From Pseudomonas hefeiensis (lineage in GTDB: Bacteria; Pseudomonadota; Gammaproteobacteria; Pseudomonadales; Pseudomonadaceae): DNA of 64,000 bases. Shown here piece after piece: positions 26,959-36,394 of this stretch. The notes below the pieces were generated by a model. It was given only the letters and a program-made list of their open reading frames with translations. It ran no database searches and was not told where the DNA came from. The stretch spans positions 2,976,001-3,040,000 of the forward strand of contig NZ_CP117449.1 of assembly GCF_030687835.1 (NCBI RefSeq), written 5' to 3'. Within the stretch, counting starts at the first letter, position 1. Every line of letters starts with the position of its first letter. Made by a program: the position numbers and the translations under genes.

Positions 26959-27363
26959 TATCTTTGCGCAGCTTCAAGCCAATCACCTTTGTGGCGAAGT
27001 GATTTTCTGTGGGGGCAAGGCTTGTCCGCGATGAACGATATCGCGGTTCAGCTGTTAAGCCGCGGCGCGGCTATCGCGGGCAAGCCTTGCTCCCACAGTG
27101 GGATAAGCCTTGCTTCCACAGTGAGGTAAGCCTTGCTCCCACAGTGGAATGACCCTCCCTCGCGAGATCGGCAACTCGTCTGCGCGCTTTACTGAATATT
27201 CGAGTTTCCATATATTCGCCCCTTCGCCCCACCAGGCCTTTCTTCGTCATGTGCGACTCCCGCAATCGCGTCGATGCCCTCAGTGTGAGCGCCATGGCTG
27301 ATCGTCCGGTAGCGCGTTGCTGCTGGTTTCCGCTTTTCAATCCTTCTTCCAAGGCTGTTGCGC
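26959..27363. other. Intergenic region upstream of arsB
   Basis: The first half holds the REP cluster at 27008-27146. The second half has a direct repeat ATATTCG at 27196-27202 and 27212-27218, the first copy inside the palindrome GAATATTC; a regulator site for arsB is possible but unproven. No gene is visible. Confidence 0.5.
27008..27146. repeat. REP cluster: inverted pair plus 3 x 23-bp tandem arm
   Basis: A diverged REP arm (TGTGGGGGCAAGGCTTGTCC) pairs with an inverted arm ending at 27100. The end of that arm, AAGCCTTGCTCCCACAGTG at 27082, is repeated at 27105 and 27128 with an exact 23-base period. Only one base differs among the 19-base cores (C/T). Confidence 0.85.
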
Positions 27364-28647
27364 ATGCTCCTCGCATCGTTGATTTTCCTGCTGACCATTA
27401 CGCTGGTGATCTGGCAACCCAAGGGCCTGGGCGTCGGTTGGAGCGCGACGCTGGGTGCGTTGCTGGCGCTGTTGAGCGGGGTGGTGCAGGTCGGTGACAT
27501 TGTCCTGGTGTGGCAGATCATCTGGAACGCCACCGGTACGTTTATCGCGTTGATCATCATCAGCCTGTTGCTGGACGAGGCCGGGTTCTTCGCCTGGGCG
27601 GCCCTGCATGTGGCCCGTTGGGGCCGAGGCAGCGGGCGCAAGCTGTTTGCGTTCATGGTGCTGCTGGGCGCATTGGTGTCGGCGTTGTTCGCCAACGATG
27701 GCGCGGCGTTGATCCTGACGCCTATCGTTATTTCGATGTTGCTGGCCTTGCGTTTTTCTCCGGCGGCAACCCTGGCATTCGTGATGGGCGCCGGCTTCAT
27801 TGCCGATAGCGCGAGCCTGCCGCTGGTGGTGTCGAACCTGGTAAACATCGTCTCGGCCGACTTCTTCGGTATTGGCTTCAACCGTTACGCGGCGGTCATG
27901 GTGCCGGTGAACCTGGTCAGCGTCGCGGCGAGCCTGGCGATATTGTTGTGGTTCTTTCGCCGCGATATCCCGCGCGATTATGACCCGCATCAACTGGATG
28001 ACCCGGCGAGTGCCATCCACGACAGGGCCACTTTCTTCGCAGGCTGGGCGGTGCTGGCCATTCTGCTGATCGGCTGCTTCGCCCTCGAGCCGCTGGGCAT
28101 TCCCATTAGCGCGATTTCGGCGGTCTGCGCCGCGTTATTGCTGGCTGTCGCGGCTCGCGGCCACAAGATATCCACCCGCAGGGTCATGAAGGAGGCGCCG
28201 TGGCATATCGTGATTTTTTCCCTGGGCATGTATCTGGTGGTCTATGGCCTGCGTAATGCGGGATTGACCGGCTACCTGGCCCAGTGGCTCGACGGTTTCG
28301 CCGCATATGGCGTGTGGGGCGCGGCCATGGGCACCGGGCTGTTGACGGCTTTGCTCTCGTCGATCATGAACAACTTGCCGACGGTGCTGATCGGCGCCTT
28401 GTCCATCGATGCCAGCCAGGCCACCGGGGTCGTGAAAGAAGCAATGATCTATGCCAACGTCATCGGCAGCGACCTGGGCCCGAAAATCACTCCGATCGGC
28501 AGTCTGGCGACCTTGCTCTGGTTGCATGTGCTGGCGCGCAAGAACATTCGGATCGGCTGGGGATATTACTTCAAGGTCGGGATTGTGCTGACCGTGCCGG
28601 TGTTGTTGGTGACGTTGGCGGCGCTGGCGTTGCGGTTGTCACTCTAA
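27364..28647 (+). CDS. arsB: Arsenite efflux permease ArsB
   Basis: ArsB exports arsenite and antimonite from the cytosol. The 427-residue product follows E. coli ArsB along its length, e.g. [58 protein letters not shown] and [20 protein letters not shown]. About 12 helices are predicted. I chose ATG 27364; a TTG six bases earlier is less likely. No arsR, arsC or arsH is adjacent, which is unusual because arsB normally sits in an arsR-led operon. A REPIN follows the stop. Confidence 0.94.
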   Translation: MLLASLIFLLTITLVIWQPKGLGVGWSATLGALLALLSGVVQVGDIVLVWQIIWNATGTFIALIIISLLLDEAGFFAWAALHVARWGRGSGRKLFAFMVLLGALVSALFANDGAALILTPIVISMLLALRFSPAATLAFVMGAGFIADSASLPLVVSNLVNIVSADFFGIGFNRYAAVMVPVNLVSVAASLAILLWFFRRDIPRDYDPHQLDDPASAIHDRATFFAGWAVLAILLIGCFALEPLGIPISAISAVCAALLLAVAARGHKISTRRVMKEAPWHIVIFSLGMYLVVYGLRNAGLTGYLAQWLDGFAAYGVWGAAMGTGLLTALLSSIMNNLPTVLIGALSIDASQATGVVKEAMIYANVIGSDLGPKITPIGSLATLLWLHVLARKNIRIGWGYYFKVGIVLTVPVLLVTLAALALRLSL

Positions 28648-28660
28648 ACCGTAGCGGCCC

Positions 28661-28726
28661 CTTCGCGAGCAAGCCCGCTCCCACAGGAGAGTGCATTCCA
28701 ATGTGGGAGCGGGCTTGCTCGCGAAG
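28661..28726. repeat. REPIN: TTCGCGAGCAAGCCCGCTCCCACA type
   Basis: This compact element has arms at 28661-28685 and 28702-28726. It lies between the convergent arsB and DUF1853 genes. Confidence 0.9.
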
Positions 28727-28750
28727 ACGGCCGTTCAGGCAGCACAAGAC

Positions 28751-29716
28751 TCAACCATTACCCGGCACATCCGGCCAAAGATCAGCCACCAGGAACACCC
28801 GCTCGGCTTCTTCCCACTCACCCTCGGTGTTTTCGCTCAGGCGCACCATCAACTGCGCGGGAGCCATGGGGTCGAGCGCCGTTCGCCATGCTGCCAGTTG
28901 CTCGGCGCTCCAGGCCTGGTCCGCCGGATAATGGGCCGGAGCCAGCCAGCCAGCGCGGGGTAGGGGTTGCCAGCGTCCCGGCGGACGCTGGGCAACGAAC
29001 GCCGGCCAGTCCCGCTGATGCAGCCAGCTGCCGCGTAAATGCCTGGGATGGGCGCCGGTTGGGGGTTCGGCATGGCCGGGCCAGGGGTAAAGCAGATAAC
29101 CGCCCAGCCAGAGTTCCGAGCGAAACAGCTCGATGCCCGAGGGTTCAATGCCCAGTGCCGCCAGGGCCTCTCGGCTTTCCGGGCGAGCAGAGATCGGTAG
29201 CTGGTGTTCGCGCAAATGCGCCAGCTTTCGGTCGAGCCGGTCATGGCAGCCTGGGCCGAGCCATTGTGCGGCGTCCTGACCGTGACCGTTTTGGGGGCCG
29301 AGATACAGCTTGATCGCCAGTTCCAGATGATGGATACCGTCGCCATCGCGCAGCAGCATGTCCAGCTCACCCAAGGTCTGGCCTTGGTGGCGGATTGGCA
29401 GGTTTGCGGCGATCAGTTCAATACCCGGCGCGTGTTGCACTGCAAATTGCCACAATCTTTCGTAATACAGGCCCAGGCGCCGTGTTCTGCCCTGGGACAG
29501 GCAATGCAGTAACGGATAGCTGTCGCGGTCCAGTTGTCGCAGCCAGTGTTCCAGTCGATGGGGCTGATGCACCCAATCACTGCCGGTCAGGGGATGGCGC
29601 TGGGGCCAGGGCGTGTCGATCAGCATCGGCGGGGCAAGGATCGCCCACGCCAGGTCGCGCACTTCGGGATGGCGCAGGCGGCGGGGCAAGTCGAGCAATT
29701 CGGGGAACAGGATCAT
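28751..29716 (-). CDS. DUF1853 family protein
   Basis: This 321-residue protein of unknown function matches the DUF1853 family that accompanies nadK in gammaproteobacteria. The central stretch [20 protein letters not shown] followed by K has the spacing of a PD-(D/E)XK nuclease core (E/D ... ExK), with a preceding Glu in the helix YYERLWQF. Nuclease activity is inference only. It is divergent from nadK, sharing a 103-base promoter region with a perfect palindrome at 29759-29779. Confidence 0.8.
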   Translation of the reverse strand: MILFPELLDLPRRLRHPEVRDLAWAILAPPMLIDTPWPQRHPLTGSDWVHQPHRLEHWLRQLDRDSYPLLHCLSQGRTRRLGLYYERLWQFAVQHAPGIELIAANLPIRHQGQTLGELDMLLRDGDGIHHLELAIKLYLGPQNGHGQDAAQWLGPGCHDRLDRKLAHLREHQLPISARPESREALAALGIEPSGIELFRSELWLGGYLLYPWPGHAEPPTGAHPRHLRGSWLHQRDWPAFVAQRPPGRWQPLPRAGWLAPAHYPADQAWSAEQLAAWRTALDPMAPAQLMVRLSENTEGEWEEAERVFLVADLWPDVPGNG

Positions 29717-29758
29717 TTTGCGAGCATAGCCTGCGTCGAAGGCTTAAAGAATTTTGTC

Positions 29759-29779
29759 TATGGGCGGCTTTCGCCCATA
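29759..29779. promoter_or_regulatory. Palindrome in the DUF1853-nadK promoter region
   Basis: TATGGGCG and CGCCCATA form a perfect 8-base inverted repeat around GCTTT. It lies just between TTGTCT and CATAAT, which could be nadK -35 and -10 boxes. An operator or an mRNA hairpin are both possible. Confidence 0.45.
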
Positions 29780-29819
29780 ATCGTGTTTTTCGCCCGACGC
29801 AGACCCTCGCAGGAGCCCC

Positions 29820-30710
29820 ATGGAGCAATTTCGCAATATCGGCATCATCGGTCGCCTGGGCAGTTCGCAGGTGCTGGACACCGTTCGCCGGCTCAAACGT
29901 TTCCTCCTGGAACGGCACCTGCACGTGATCCTCGAAGATACCATCGCCGAAGTCTTGCCCGGCCACGGCCTGCAGACTTCGTCGCGCAAGATGCTCGGTG
30001 AAGTCTGTGACATGGTGATCGTGGTCGGCGGCGATGGCAGTCTGCTGGGGGCCGCCCGAGCCCTGGCGCGCCACAACATTCCGGTGCTGGGCATCAACCG
30101 GGGCAGCCTGGGGTTCCTGACCGATATCCGCCCCGACGAACTGGAAACCAAGGTGGCCGAAGTGCTGGATGGCCACTATCTGGTGGAGAACCTTTTCCTG
30201 TTGCAAGCCGAGGTGCGCCGTCACGCCGAGGCCATCGGCCAGGGCGATGCCCTCAACGATGTGGTACTGCACCCCGGCAAATCCACGCGCATGATCGAAT
30301 TCGAGCTGTACATCGACGGCCAGTTCGTCTGCAGCCAGAAAGCCGACGGCCTGATCGTCGCCACGCCCACCGGCTCCACGGCCTATGCGCTTTCCGCCGG
30401 TGGCCCGATCATGCATCCCAAGCTCGACGCTATTGTGATTGTGCCGATGTACCCCCATACCTTGTCTGGGCGACCCATTGTGGTCGATGGCAACAGTGAG
30501 CTGAAAATCGTCGTGTCCAAGGATATGCAGATCTACCCGCAAGTGTCCTGTGACGGCCAGAACCATTTCACCTGCGCGCCGGGTGACACCATCACCGTCA
30601 GCAAAAAGGCGCAGAAGCTGCGCCTGATTCACCCGCTGGATCACAATTACTACGAAGTCTGCCGGACCAAGCTCGGTTGGGGCAGTCGGTTGGGGGGTGG
30701 AGGCGACTGA
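29820..30710 (+). CDS. nadK: NAD kinase
   Basis: NadK phosphorylates NAD+ to NADP+. The 296-residue product has the family motif VVGGDGSLLGAAR (GGDGS at 70-74), the substrate loop LNDVVLHPG and the conserved TPTGSTAYALSAGGPI. ATG 29820 opens MEQFRNIGIIGRLGS. The stop codon overlaps the next ATG (TGATG), starting a tightly packed run of genes. Confidence 0.97.
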   Translation: MEQFRNIGIIGRLGSSQVLDTVRRLKRFLLERHLHVILEDTIAEVLPGHGLQTSSRKMLGEVCDMVIVVGGDGSLLGAARALARHNIPVLGINRGSLGFLTDIRPDELETKVAEVLDGHYLVENLFLLQAEVRRHAEAIGQGDALNDVVLHPGKSTRMIEFELYIDGQFVCSQKADGLIVATPTGSTAYALSAGGPIMHPKLDAIVIVPMYPHTLSGRPIVVDGNSELKIVVSKDMQIYPQVSCDGQNHFTCAPGDTITVSKKAQKLRLIHPLDHNYYEVCRTKLGWGSRLGGGGD

Positions 30711-31681
30711 TGCTCGATCCTGCGCGCAGTTACGACCTGATCGGCGACGTGCACGGATGCGCCCTGACCCTGGAACGCCTGCTGGACCGCCTCGGTTATC
30801 ACAAGCAGGGCGGCGTCTGGCGACACCCGTCGCGCATGGCCGTGTTCCTGGGGGACATCATTGACCGTGGCCCGCGGATCCGCGAAGCCCTGCACATCGT
30901 CCACGACATGGTGGTGGCCGGCCAAGCGCTGTGCATCATGGGCAACCACGAGTTCAACGCCTTGGGCTGGAGCACGCCGGCATTGCCGGGCAGCGGCCAG
31001 CGCTACGTGCGCGAACGCACCCCGCGCCATGCCCGTCTGCTCAACGAAACCCTGACCCAGTTCGAGCAGCATCCTGGCGATTGGCATGACTTTCTCAAGT
31101 GGTTTTACGAGTTGCCGCTGTTTGTTGATGCTCAGCGTTTTCGGGTGGTACATGCCTGCTGGGACAACGGTCTGATCGAGCCGCTGCGGAGCTTGTTCCC
31201 TAACGGGTGTATCGACGAGCATTTCCTCCAGGCCTCGGCGGAGCCGGGCAGTTTCGCCTGTACGGTGTTCGATCGCTTGCTGCGTGGCACCGACATGCGC
31301 TTGCCCCATGGTCTGACCCTCACCGGCGGCGACGGGCTGACCCGTTCGTTCTTTCGCACCAAATTTTGGGAAGACGATCCACAGACCTACGGTGACATTG
31401 TGTTCCAGCCTGATGCTTTGCCTGACCCGGTGGCCCGCACGCCGCTGTCGCGGGATGAAAAAAACAACCTGCTGCGCTATGGCGTTCATGAGCCACTGCT
31501 GTTCGTCGGTCATTACTGGCGCAGCGGCAAACCCGCGCCGATCCGCTCGAACCTGGCCTGCCTGGATTACAGTGCGGTGCTTTACGGAAAACTGGTGGCC
31601 TATCGTCTCGACGCAGAGACCCGACTGGACCCGCATAAATTTGTCTGGGTCGATGTCGAGCGGCCGGAGGAACTGCGATGA
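30710..31681 (+). CDS. Calcineurin-type metallophosphoesterase
   Basis: The 323-residue protein has the metallophosphatase signature set LIGDVHGCALTLERLL, FLGDIIDRGPRI and IMGNHEFN, plus a late HYWRSG histidine. It resembles PrpE/ApaH-like serine-threonine or dinucleoside polyphosphate phosphatases; substrate unknown. It starts at ATG 30710 overlapping the nadK stop and ends overlapping the rhomboid ATG (ATGA), so its synthesis is coupled to both neighbours. Confidence 0.88.
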   Translation: MLDPARSYDLIGDVHGCALTLERLLDRLGYHKQGGVWRHPSRMAVFLGDIIDRGPRIREALHIVHDMVVAGQALCIMGNHEFNALGWSTPALPGSGQRYVRERTPRHARLLNETLTQFEQHPGDWHDFLKWFYELPLFVDAQRFRVVHACWDNGLIEPLRSLFPNGCIDEHFLQASAEPGSFACTVFDRLLRGTDMRLPHGLTLTGGDGLTRSFFRTKFWEDDPQTYGDIVFQPDALPDPVARTPLSRDEKNNLLRYGVHEPLLFVGHYWRSGKPAPIRSNLACLDYSAVLYGKLVAYRLDAETRLDPHKFVWVDVERPEELR

Positions 31682-32550
31682 GCGTCGTGGCGGTCTTGCG
31701 CTTGCCCTTGGCCGAGGATTTGAGCGGCTTCGTCAAATTGCTGCAACGCATGCAGGTGCCCCATCGGGTCAGCGAGGAGGCGGGCGAGCAGGTGCTCTGG
31801 GTGCCGAATGAAATCAGCGAAGACGTGCGCTCGTTGTACGCGCGCTTCCCGAGCGGCGATCCCGAGCAACAGTTGGAGTTGCCAGGCACCGGCAGCACGT
31901 CGCCACGGCCTGGTTTTGTCCAGCAATTGACCCGCAGTCCGGTCACCGCCCTGGTGTTGCTGCTGAGCCTGATCGACGGCGCCGTGACTCTGCTGGGGGA
32001 GAATCTTGAAACCCTGCGTTGGCTGACTTTCCTGGAGTTTCGCGTTGTCGGCGACTATATCCATTTCACGCCCCTGGCCGACAGCCTGGCGGCGGGGCAG
32101 TGGTGGCGCCTGGTGACGCCGATGCTGATCCACTTCGGCTTCCTGCACATCGCCATGAATGGCATGTGGTATTGGGAGCTGGGGCGACGGATCGAAGCGC
32201 GCCAGGGCGGCATCAACCTGCTGGGGCTGACGCTGCTATTCAGTCTCGTGTCCAACTTCGCCCAATATTTCTTCAGCGGCCCGACCTTGTTCGGTGGGTT
32301 GTCCGGCGTGCTGTATGGCCTGCTGGGGCATTGCTGGATCTATCAACTACTGGCACCGAACCCGACCTATCGCCTGCCCCGTGGGGTGCTGGTGATGATG
32401 CTGGTGTGGTTGGTGCTGTGCCTGTCCGGGCTGATCTCGCTGATCGGTTTCGGCGAAATCGCCAATGCGGCCCACGTCGGCGGGCTGCTCATCGGTTGCT
32501 TCACAGGTTTGTTGGGCGGGCTGTTCGCTCGTCGTAAAATGACCCTTTGA
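31678..32550 (+). CDS. Rhomboid-family intramembrane serine protease (GlpG-like)
   Basis: Rhomboids cleave transmembrane substrates inside the membrane. The 290-residue product has a cytosolic N-terminal domain of about 85 residues and a six-helix core with the oxyanion motif HIAMN (H157, N161), the catalytic serine S209 in GGLSGVLYG and histidine H266 in NAAHVGG. All catalytic residues are present, so it should be active. ATG 31678 overlaps the preceding stop. Its presence in a nadK transcript is conserved in pseudomonads, but the substrate is unknown. Confidence 0.92.
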   Translation: MSVVAVLRLPLAEDLSGFVKLLQRMQVPHRVSEEAGEQVLWVPNEISEDVRSLYARFPSGDPEQQLELPGTGSTSPRPGFVQQLTRSPVTALVLLLSLIDGAVTLLGENLETLRWLTFLEFRVVGDYIHFTPLADSLAAGQWWRLVTPMLIHFGFLHIAMNGMWYWELGRRIEARQGGINLLGLTLLFSLVSNFAQYFFSGPTLFGGLSGVLYGLLGHCWIYQLLAPNPTYRLPRGVLVMMLVWLVLCLSGLISLIGFGEIANAAHVGGLLIGCFTGLLGGLFARRKMTL

Positions 32551-32595
32551 CTGGCGCCTGTAATGCTTGAATATGCGCGATTGCGCGGAGAACCC

Positions 32596-32856
32596 ATGTC
32601 CTCGTTCAACGAAATGATCAAAAACATCACCCCTGACATCTACCAGAGCCTGAAACTGGCGGTGGAAATCGGTAAATGGGCCGATGGCAACAAGCTCACC
32701 GCCGAACAGCGCGAGTTGTCGCTGCAGGCGATGATCGCCTGGGAGATGCAGAACCTGCCCGAAGAAGAACGCACCGGCTACATGGGCCCGCAGGAGTGCC
32801 AGTCGAAGGCCACAGAAGTGCCGAATATCCTGTTCAAGTCGGATGCCATCCATTGA
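32596..32856 (+). CDS. DUF1315 (YeaC-like) small protein
   Basis: This 86-residue soluble protein (MSSFNEMIKNITPDIYQSLK; LTAEQRELSLQAMIAWE) matches the DUF1315/YeaC family of unknown function. GGAG six bases before ATG 32596 fixes the start. It is 45 bases after the rhomboid gene. Its stop overlaps the likely TTG start of the DUF2797 gene. Confidence 0.85.
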   Translation: MSSFNEMIKNITPDIYQSLKLAVEIGKWADGNKLTAEQRELSLQAMIAWEMQNLPEEERTGYMGPQECQSKATEVPNILFKSDAIH

Positions 32857-33683
32857 TCGAGATTGGCCGCGGTGCAATCAGCAAGATGTCGGCACGCCTT
32901 GACGGGCCGACTGTTCAATATGCCTTTCGCCTGGGCGATGTCGAGGTGCCGGTCAATCCGTTGATCGGCAGCACGGTGCGTCTGGAGTTTCTCGGTGCAA
33001 TCCACTGCAGCCATTGCGGGCGCAGGACCAAGACCAGCTTCAGCCAGGGTTATTGCTACCCCTGCATGACCAAGTTGGCCCAATGCGACCTGTGCATCAT
33101 GAGCCCCGAGCGCTGCCATTTCGACGCGGGCACCTGTCGCGATCCGGCCTGGGGCGAACAGTTCTGCATGACCGATCATGTGGTGTACCTGGCCAATTCC
33201 TCGGGTGTGAAAGTTGGCATCACCCGCGCCACGCAACTGCCGACCCGCTGGCTGGATCAGGGCGCCAGTCAGGCGCTGCCGATCCTGCGGGTTGCCACTC
33301 GCCAGCAATCGGGATTTGTCGAAGACCTGTTCCGTAGCCAGGTGGCGGACAAGACCAACTGGCGCGCATTGCTCAAGGGCGACGCAGTGGCGGTGGACCT
33401 GCCGCAGATCCGCGATTCGCTGTTCGAAAGCTGCGCCGAGGGTCTGCAAGGCTTGCAGGAACGATTCGGCCTGCAGGCGATCCAGACCATAGCGGACGTC
33501 GAGCCCATCGAGATCCGTTATCCGGTGGAGCAATACCCGGCCAAGATCGTCAGCTTCAACCTGGACAAGAACCCGATTGCCGAAGGCACGCTGCTGGGGA
33601 TCAAGGGCCAATACCTGATTTTCGACACTGGCGTGATCAATATTCGTAAATACACGGCTTATCAGCTCGCCGTGCATCAGTAG
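32853..33683 (+). CDS. DUF2797 family protein with zinc knuckles and GIY-YIG-like segment
   Basis: From TTG 32853 the product has 276 residues (from ATG 32886, 265). It has cysteine pairs typical of zinc binding: CSHCGRRTK, CYPC and CDLCIMSPERCHF. These are followed by VVYLANSSGVKVGITRATQL and TRWLDQGASQAL, a segment that looks like a GIY-YIG nuclease start (two beta strands, then an arginine helix). The function is unknown. TTG 32853 overlaps the DUF1315 stop (TTGA) and suits the packed operon, but the choice is uncertain. pepN follows by 13 bases. Confidence 0.8.
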   Translation: MIEIGRGAISKMSARLDGPTVQYAFRLGDVEVPVNPLIGSTVRLEFLGAIHCSHCGRRTKTSFSQGYCYPCMTKLAQCDLCIMSPERCHFDAGTCRDPAWGEQFCMTDHVVYLANSSGVKVGITRATQLPTRWLDQGASQALPILRVATRQQSGFVEDLFRSQVADKTNWRALLKGDAVAVDLPQIRDSLFESCAEGLQGLQERFGLQAIQTIADVEPIEIRYPVEQYPAKIVSFNLDKNPIAEGTLLGIKGQYLIFDTGVINIRKYTAYQLAVHQ

Positions 33684-33696
33684 AAGGATTTGCCCC

Positions 33697-36354
33697 ATGC
33701 GCACCGAACAACCGAAGATGATTTACCTGAAGGACTATCAGGCGCCCGAGTACCTGATCGACGAGACGCACCTGACCTTCGAGTTGTTCGAGGACCACAG
33801 CCTGGTCCATGCGCAACTGGTGATGCGCCGCAACCCCGAGCGCGGTGCCGGCCTGCCGCCCCTGGTGCTCGATGGCCAGCATCTCGAACTGCTCTCGATC
33901 AAGCTCGATGACACCGACCTCAATCCGCTCGACTATCAGTTGGACGGCAGCCACCTGACCCTGCAACCCAAGGCCCCGGCCTTCACGGTGGACACCACTG
34001 TCAGGATCCACCCGGAAACCAACACCGCCCTGGAAGGCTTGTACAAGTCCGGCAGCATGTTCTGCACCCAGTGCGAGGCCGAAGGTTTCCGCAAGATCAC
34101 CTATTACCTCGACCGCCCGGATGTGATGAGCACGTTCACCACCACGGTGGTGGCCGAGCAGCACAGCTATCCGGTGTTGCTGTCCAACGGCAACCCGATC
34201 GCCAGCGGTCCCGGCGAAGATGGCCGGCACTGGGCGACCTGGGAAGATCCGTTCAAGAAACCCGCCTACCTGTTTGCCCTGGTGGCCGGTGATCTGTGGT
34301 GCGTCGAAGACACCTTCACCACCATGACCGAGCGCACCGTTGCGCTGCGCATCTATGTCGAGCCGGAAAACATCGACAAGTGCCAGCACGCCATGACCAG
34401 CCTGAAGAAGTCGATGCGCTGGGATGAGGAGGTCTATGGGCGTGAGTATGACCTGGACATCTTCATGATTGTCGCGGTCAACGACTTCAACATGGGCGCC
34501 ATGGAAAACAAGGGCCTGAACATCTTCAACTCCAGCGCCGTGCTGGCCCGCGCCGAAACCGCCACCGATGCCGCGCACCAGCGGGTCGAGGCGATCGTTG
34601 CCCACGAGTATTTCCATAACTGGTCGGGCAACCGCGTGACGTGCCGTGACTGGTTCCAGTTGTCCCTCAAGGAAGGCTTCACTGTGTTCCGCGACGCCGG
34701 TTTTTCGGCTGACATGAACTCGGCCACGGTCAAGCGTATCCAGGACGTGGCGTACCTGCGCACTCACCAGTTTGCCGAAGACGCTGGCCCCATGGCTCAC
34801 CCGGTGCGCCCGGACAGCTTCATCGAGATTTCCAACTTCTACACCCTGACCGTGTACGAAAAGGGGTCGGAAGTGGTCGGCATGATCCACACCTTGTTGG
34901 GGGCCGAGGGCTTTCGCAAGGGCAGTGACCTGTATTTCGAGCGCCACGACGGCCAGGCGGTGACCTGCGATGATTTCATCAAGGCCATGGAGGATGCCAA
35001 CGGCGTCGATCTGACCCAGTTCAAACGCTGGTACAGCCAGGCCGGCACGCCACGGCTGGCGGTGAGCGAATCCTACGACGCTGCGGCCCGGACCTATAGC
35101 CTGACGTTCAGCCAGAGCTGCCCGCCGACCCCGGACAAGATGGAAAAACTGCCATTCGTGATTCCCGTGGAGCTGGGTTTGCTGGACAGCAAGGGCAACG
35201 AGATATCTCTGCGCCTGGCCGGCGAAGCGGCGGCAAACGGCACGTCCCGGGTGATCTCGGTGACCGAAGCCGAGCAGACCTTCACCTTTGTCGACATCGC
35301 CGAAAAGCCGTTGCCGTCGTTGTTGCGTGGCTTCTCGGCGCCGGTGAAGCTGAGCTTCCCGTACGATCGGGACCACTTGATGTTCCTGATGCAGCATGAC
35401 AGCGACGGCTTCAACCGCTGGGATGCCGGTCAGCAGTTGTCGGTGCAGGTGCTGCAGGACCTGATCGCCCAGCATCAGAAAGGCGAAAACCTGGTGCTGG
35501 ACCCGCGTCTGGTCAGCGCGTTGCGTAGCGTGCTGTCGGACGAATCCCTGGATCAGGCCATGGTCGCGGAAATGCTCTCGCTGCCAAGCGAGGCTTATCT
35601 GACGGAAATCAGTGAAGTGGCCGACGTGGAGGCGATCCATGCCGCCCGGGAATTCGCCCGTCAGCAACTGGCGGACAACCTGTTCGAAGCCCTGTGGCTG
35701 CGCTATGAAGCCAACCGCGACCTGTCCAAGCGCACGCCGTATGTGGCCGAGGCCGAGCATTTCGCCCGGCGCGCCTTGCAGAACATCGCGCTGTCGTACC
35801 TGATGCTCACCGACAAGCCGGAAGTGCTCAGTGCCACCCTGGAGCAGTTCGACTCCGCCGACAACATGACCGAGCGGCTCACGGCCCTGGCGGTGCTGAT
35901 CAACTCGCCATTCGAAACCGAGAAGGCCAAGGCCCTGGAAGTGTTCGCGGAAAACTTCAAGGGCAACCCGTTGGTCATGGATCAATGGTTCAGTGTCCAG
36001 GCCGGCAGCCCGTTGCCGGGCGGCCTGGCGCGGGTCAAGGCCTTGATGGAACACCCGGCGTTCAATATCAAGAACCCGAACAAGGTTCGCGCGTTGGTGG
36101 GGGCGTTCGCCGGGCAGAACCTGATCAACTTCCACGCGGCCGACGGTTCAGGTTATCGCTTCCTGGCGGATCTGGTGATCCAGCTCAATGGCTTCAACCC
36201 GCAGATCGCCGCACGGCAACTGGCGCCGCTGACCCGCTGGCGCAAATACGACAACGCCCGCCAGGCGCTGATGAAAGCCGAGCTGGAGCGCATCCTGGCG
36301 TCCGGCGGGCTGTCGGCCGATGTGTTTGAAGTGGTGAGCAAGAGCCTGGCGTGA
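33697..36354 (+). CDS. pepN: Aminopeptidase N (M1 family)
   Basis: PepN is the main cytosolic broad-specificity aminopeptidase, acting in the last steps of protein turnover. The 885-residue product has the exopeptidase motif GAMENKGLN and the zinc site HEYFH (H303, E304, H307), followed by the second-ligand region LKEGFTVFRD. The length matches E. coli PepN (870). ATG 33697 has AAGGA at good spacing. It ends the nadK-to-pepN run; a perfect 11-base hairpin lies ten bases after the stop. Confidence 0.97.
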   Translation: MRTEQPKMIYLKDYQAPEYLIDETHLTFELFEDHSLVHAQLVMRRNPERGAGLPPLVLDGQHLELLSIKLDDTDLNPLDYQLDGSHLTLQPKAPAFTVDTTVRIHPETNTALEGLYKSGSMFCTQCEAEGFRKITYYLDRPDVMSTFTTTVVAEQHSYPVLLSNGNPIASGPGEDGRHWATWEDPFKKPAYLFALVAGDLWCVEDTFTTMTERTVALRIYVEPENIDKCQHAMTSLKKSMRWDEEVYGREYDLDIFMIVAVNDFNMGAMENKGLNIFNSSAVLARAETATDAAHQRVEAIVAHEYFHNWSGNRVTCRDWFQLSLKEGFTVFRDAGFSADMNSATVKRIQDVAYLRTHQFAEDAGPMAHPVRPDSFIEISNFYTLTVYEKGSEVVGMIHTLLGAEGFRKGSDLYFERHDGQAVTCDDFIKAMEDANGVDLTQFKRWYSQAGTPRLAVSESYDAAARTYSLTFSQSCPPTPDKMEKLPFVIPVELGLLDSKGNEISLRLAGEAAANGTSRVISVTEAEQTFTFVDIAEKPLPSLLRGFSAPVKLSFPYDRDHLMFLMQHDSDGFNRWDAGQQLSVQVLQDLIAQHQKGENLVLDPRLVSALRSVLSDESLDQAMVAEMLSLPSEAYLTEISEVADVEAIHAAREFARQQLADNLFEALWLRYEANRDLSKRTPYVAEAEHFARRALQNIALSYLMLTDKPEVLSATLEQFDSADNMTERLTALAVLINSPFETEKAKALEVFAENFKGNPLVMDQWFSVQAGSPLPGGLARVKALMEHPAFNIKNPNKVRALVGAFAGQNLINFHAADGSGYRFLADLVIQLNGFNPQIAARQLAPLTRWRKYDNARQALMKAELERILASGGLSADVFEVVSKSLA

Positions 36355-36363
36355 CCTCAGGGC

Positions 36364-36386
36364 CGCGGTCTGCCTGGCAGACCGCG
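36364..36386 (+). terminator. Hairpin after pepN, possible terminator
   Basis: CGCGGTCTGCC and GGCAGACCGCG form a perfect 11-base inverted repeat around one T. Only a weak T-rich tract follows (TTGCCTTCTT), so it may act with the REPIN. Confidence 0.5.
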
Positions 36387-36394
36387 TTGCCTTC

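Noticed and set aside
27008..27146. Tandem 23-base units as a CRISPR array
   Set aside because: The units are contiguous with only 4-base joints, have no unique spacers, and are clearly REP arms; no cas genes are present.
33637..36135. Long open frame (832 codons) antisense to pepN
   Set aside because: pepN on the plus strand has full-length family similarity with catalytic motifs; the antisense frame is a shadow of GC-rich codon bias with no recognisable domain.
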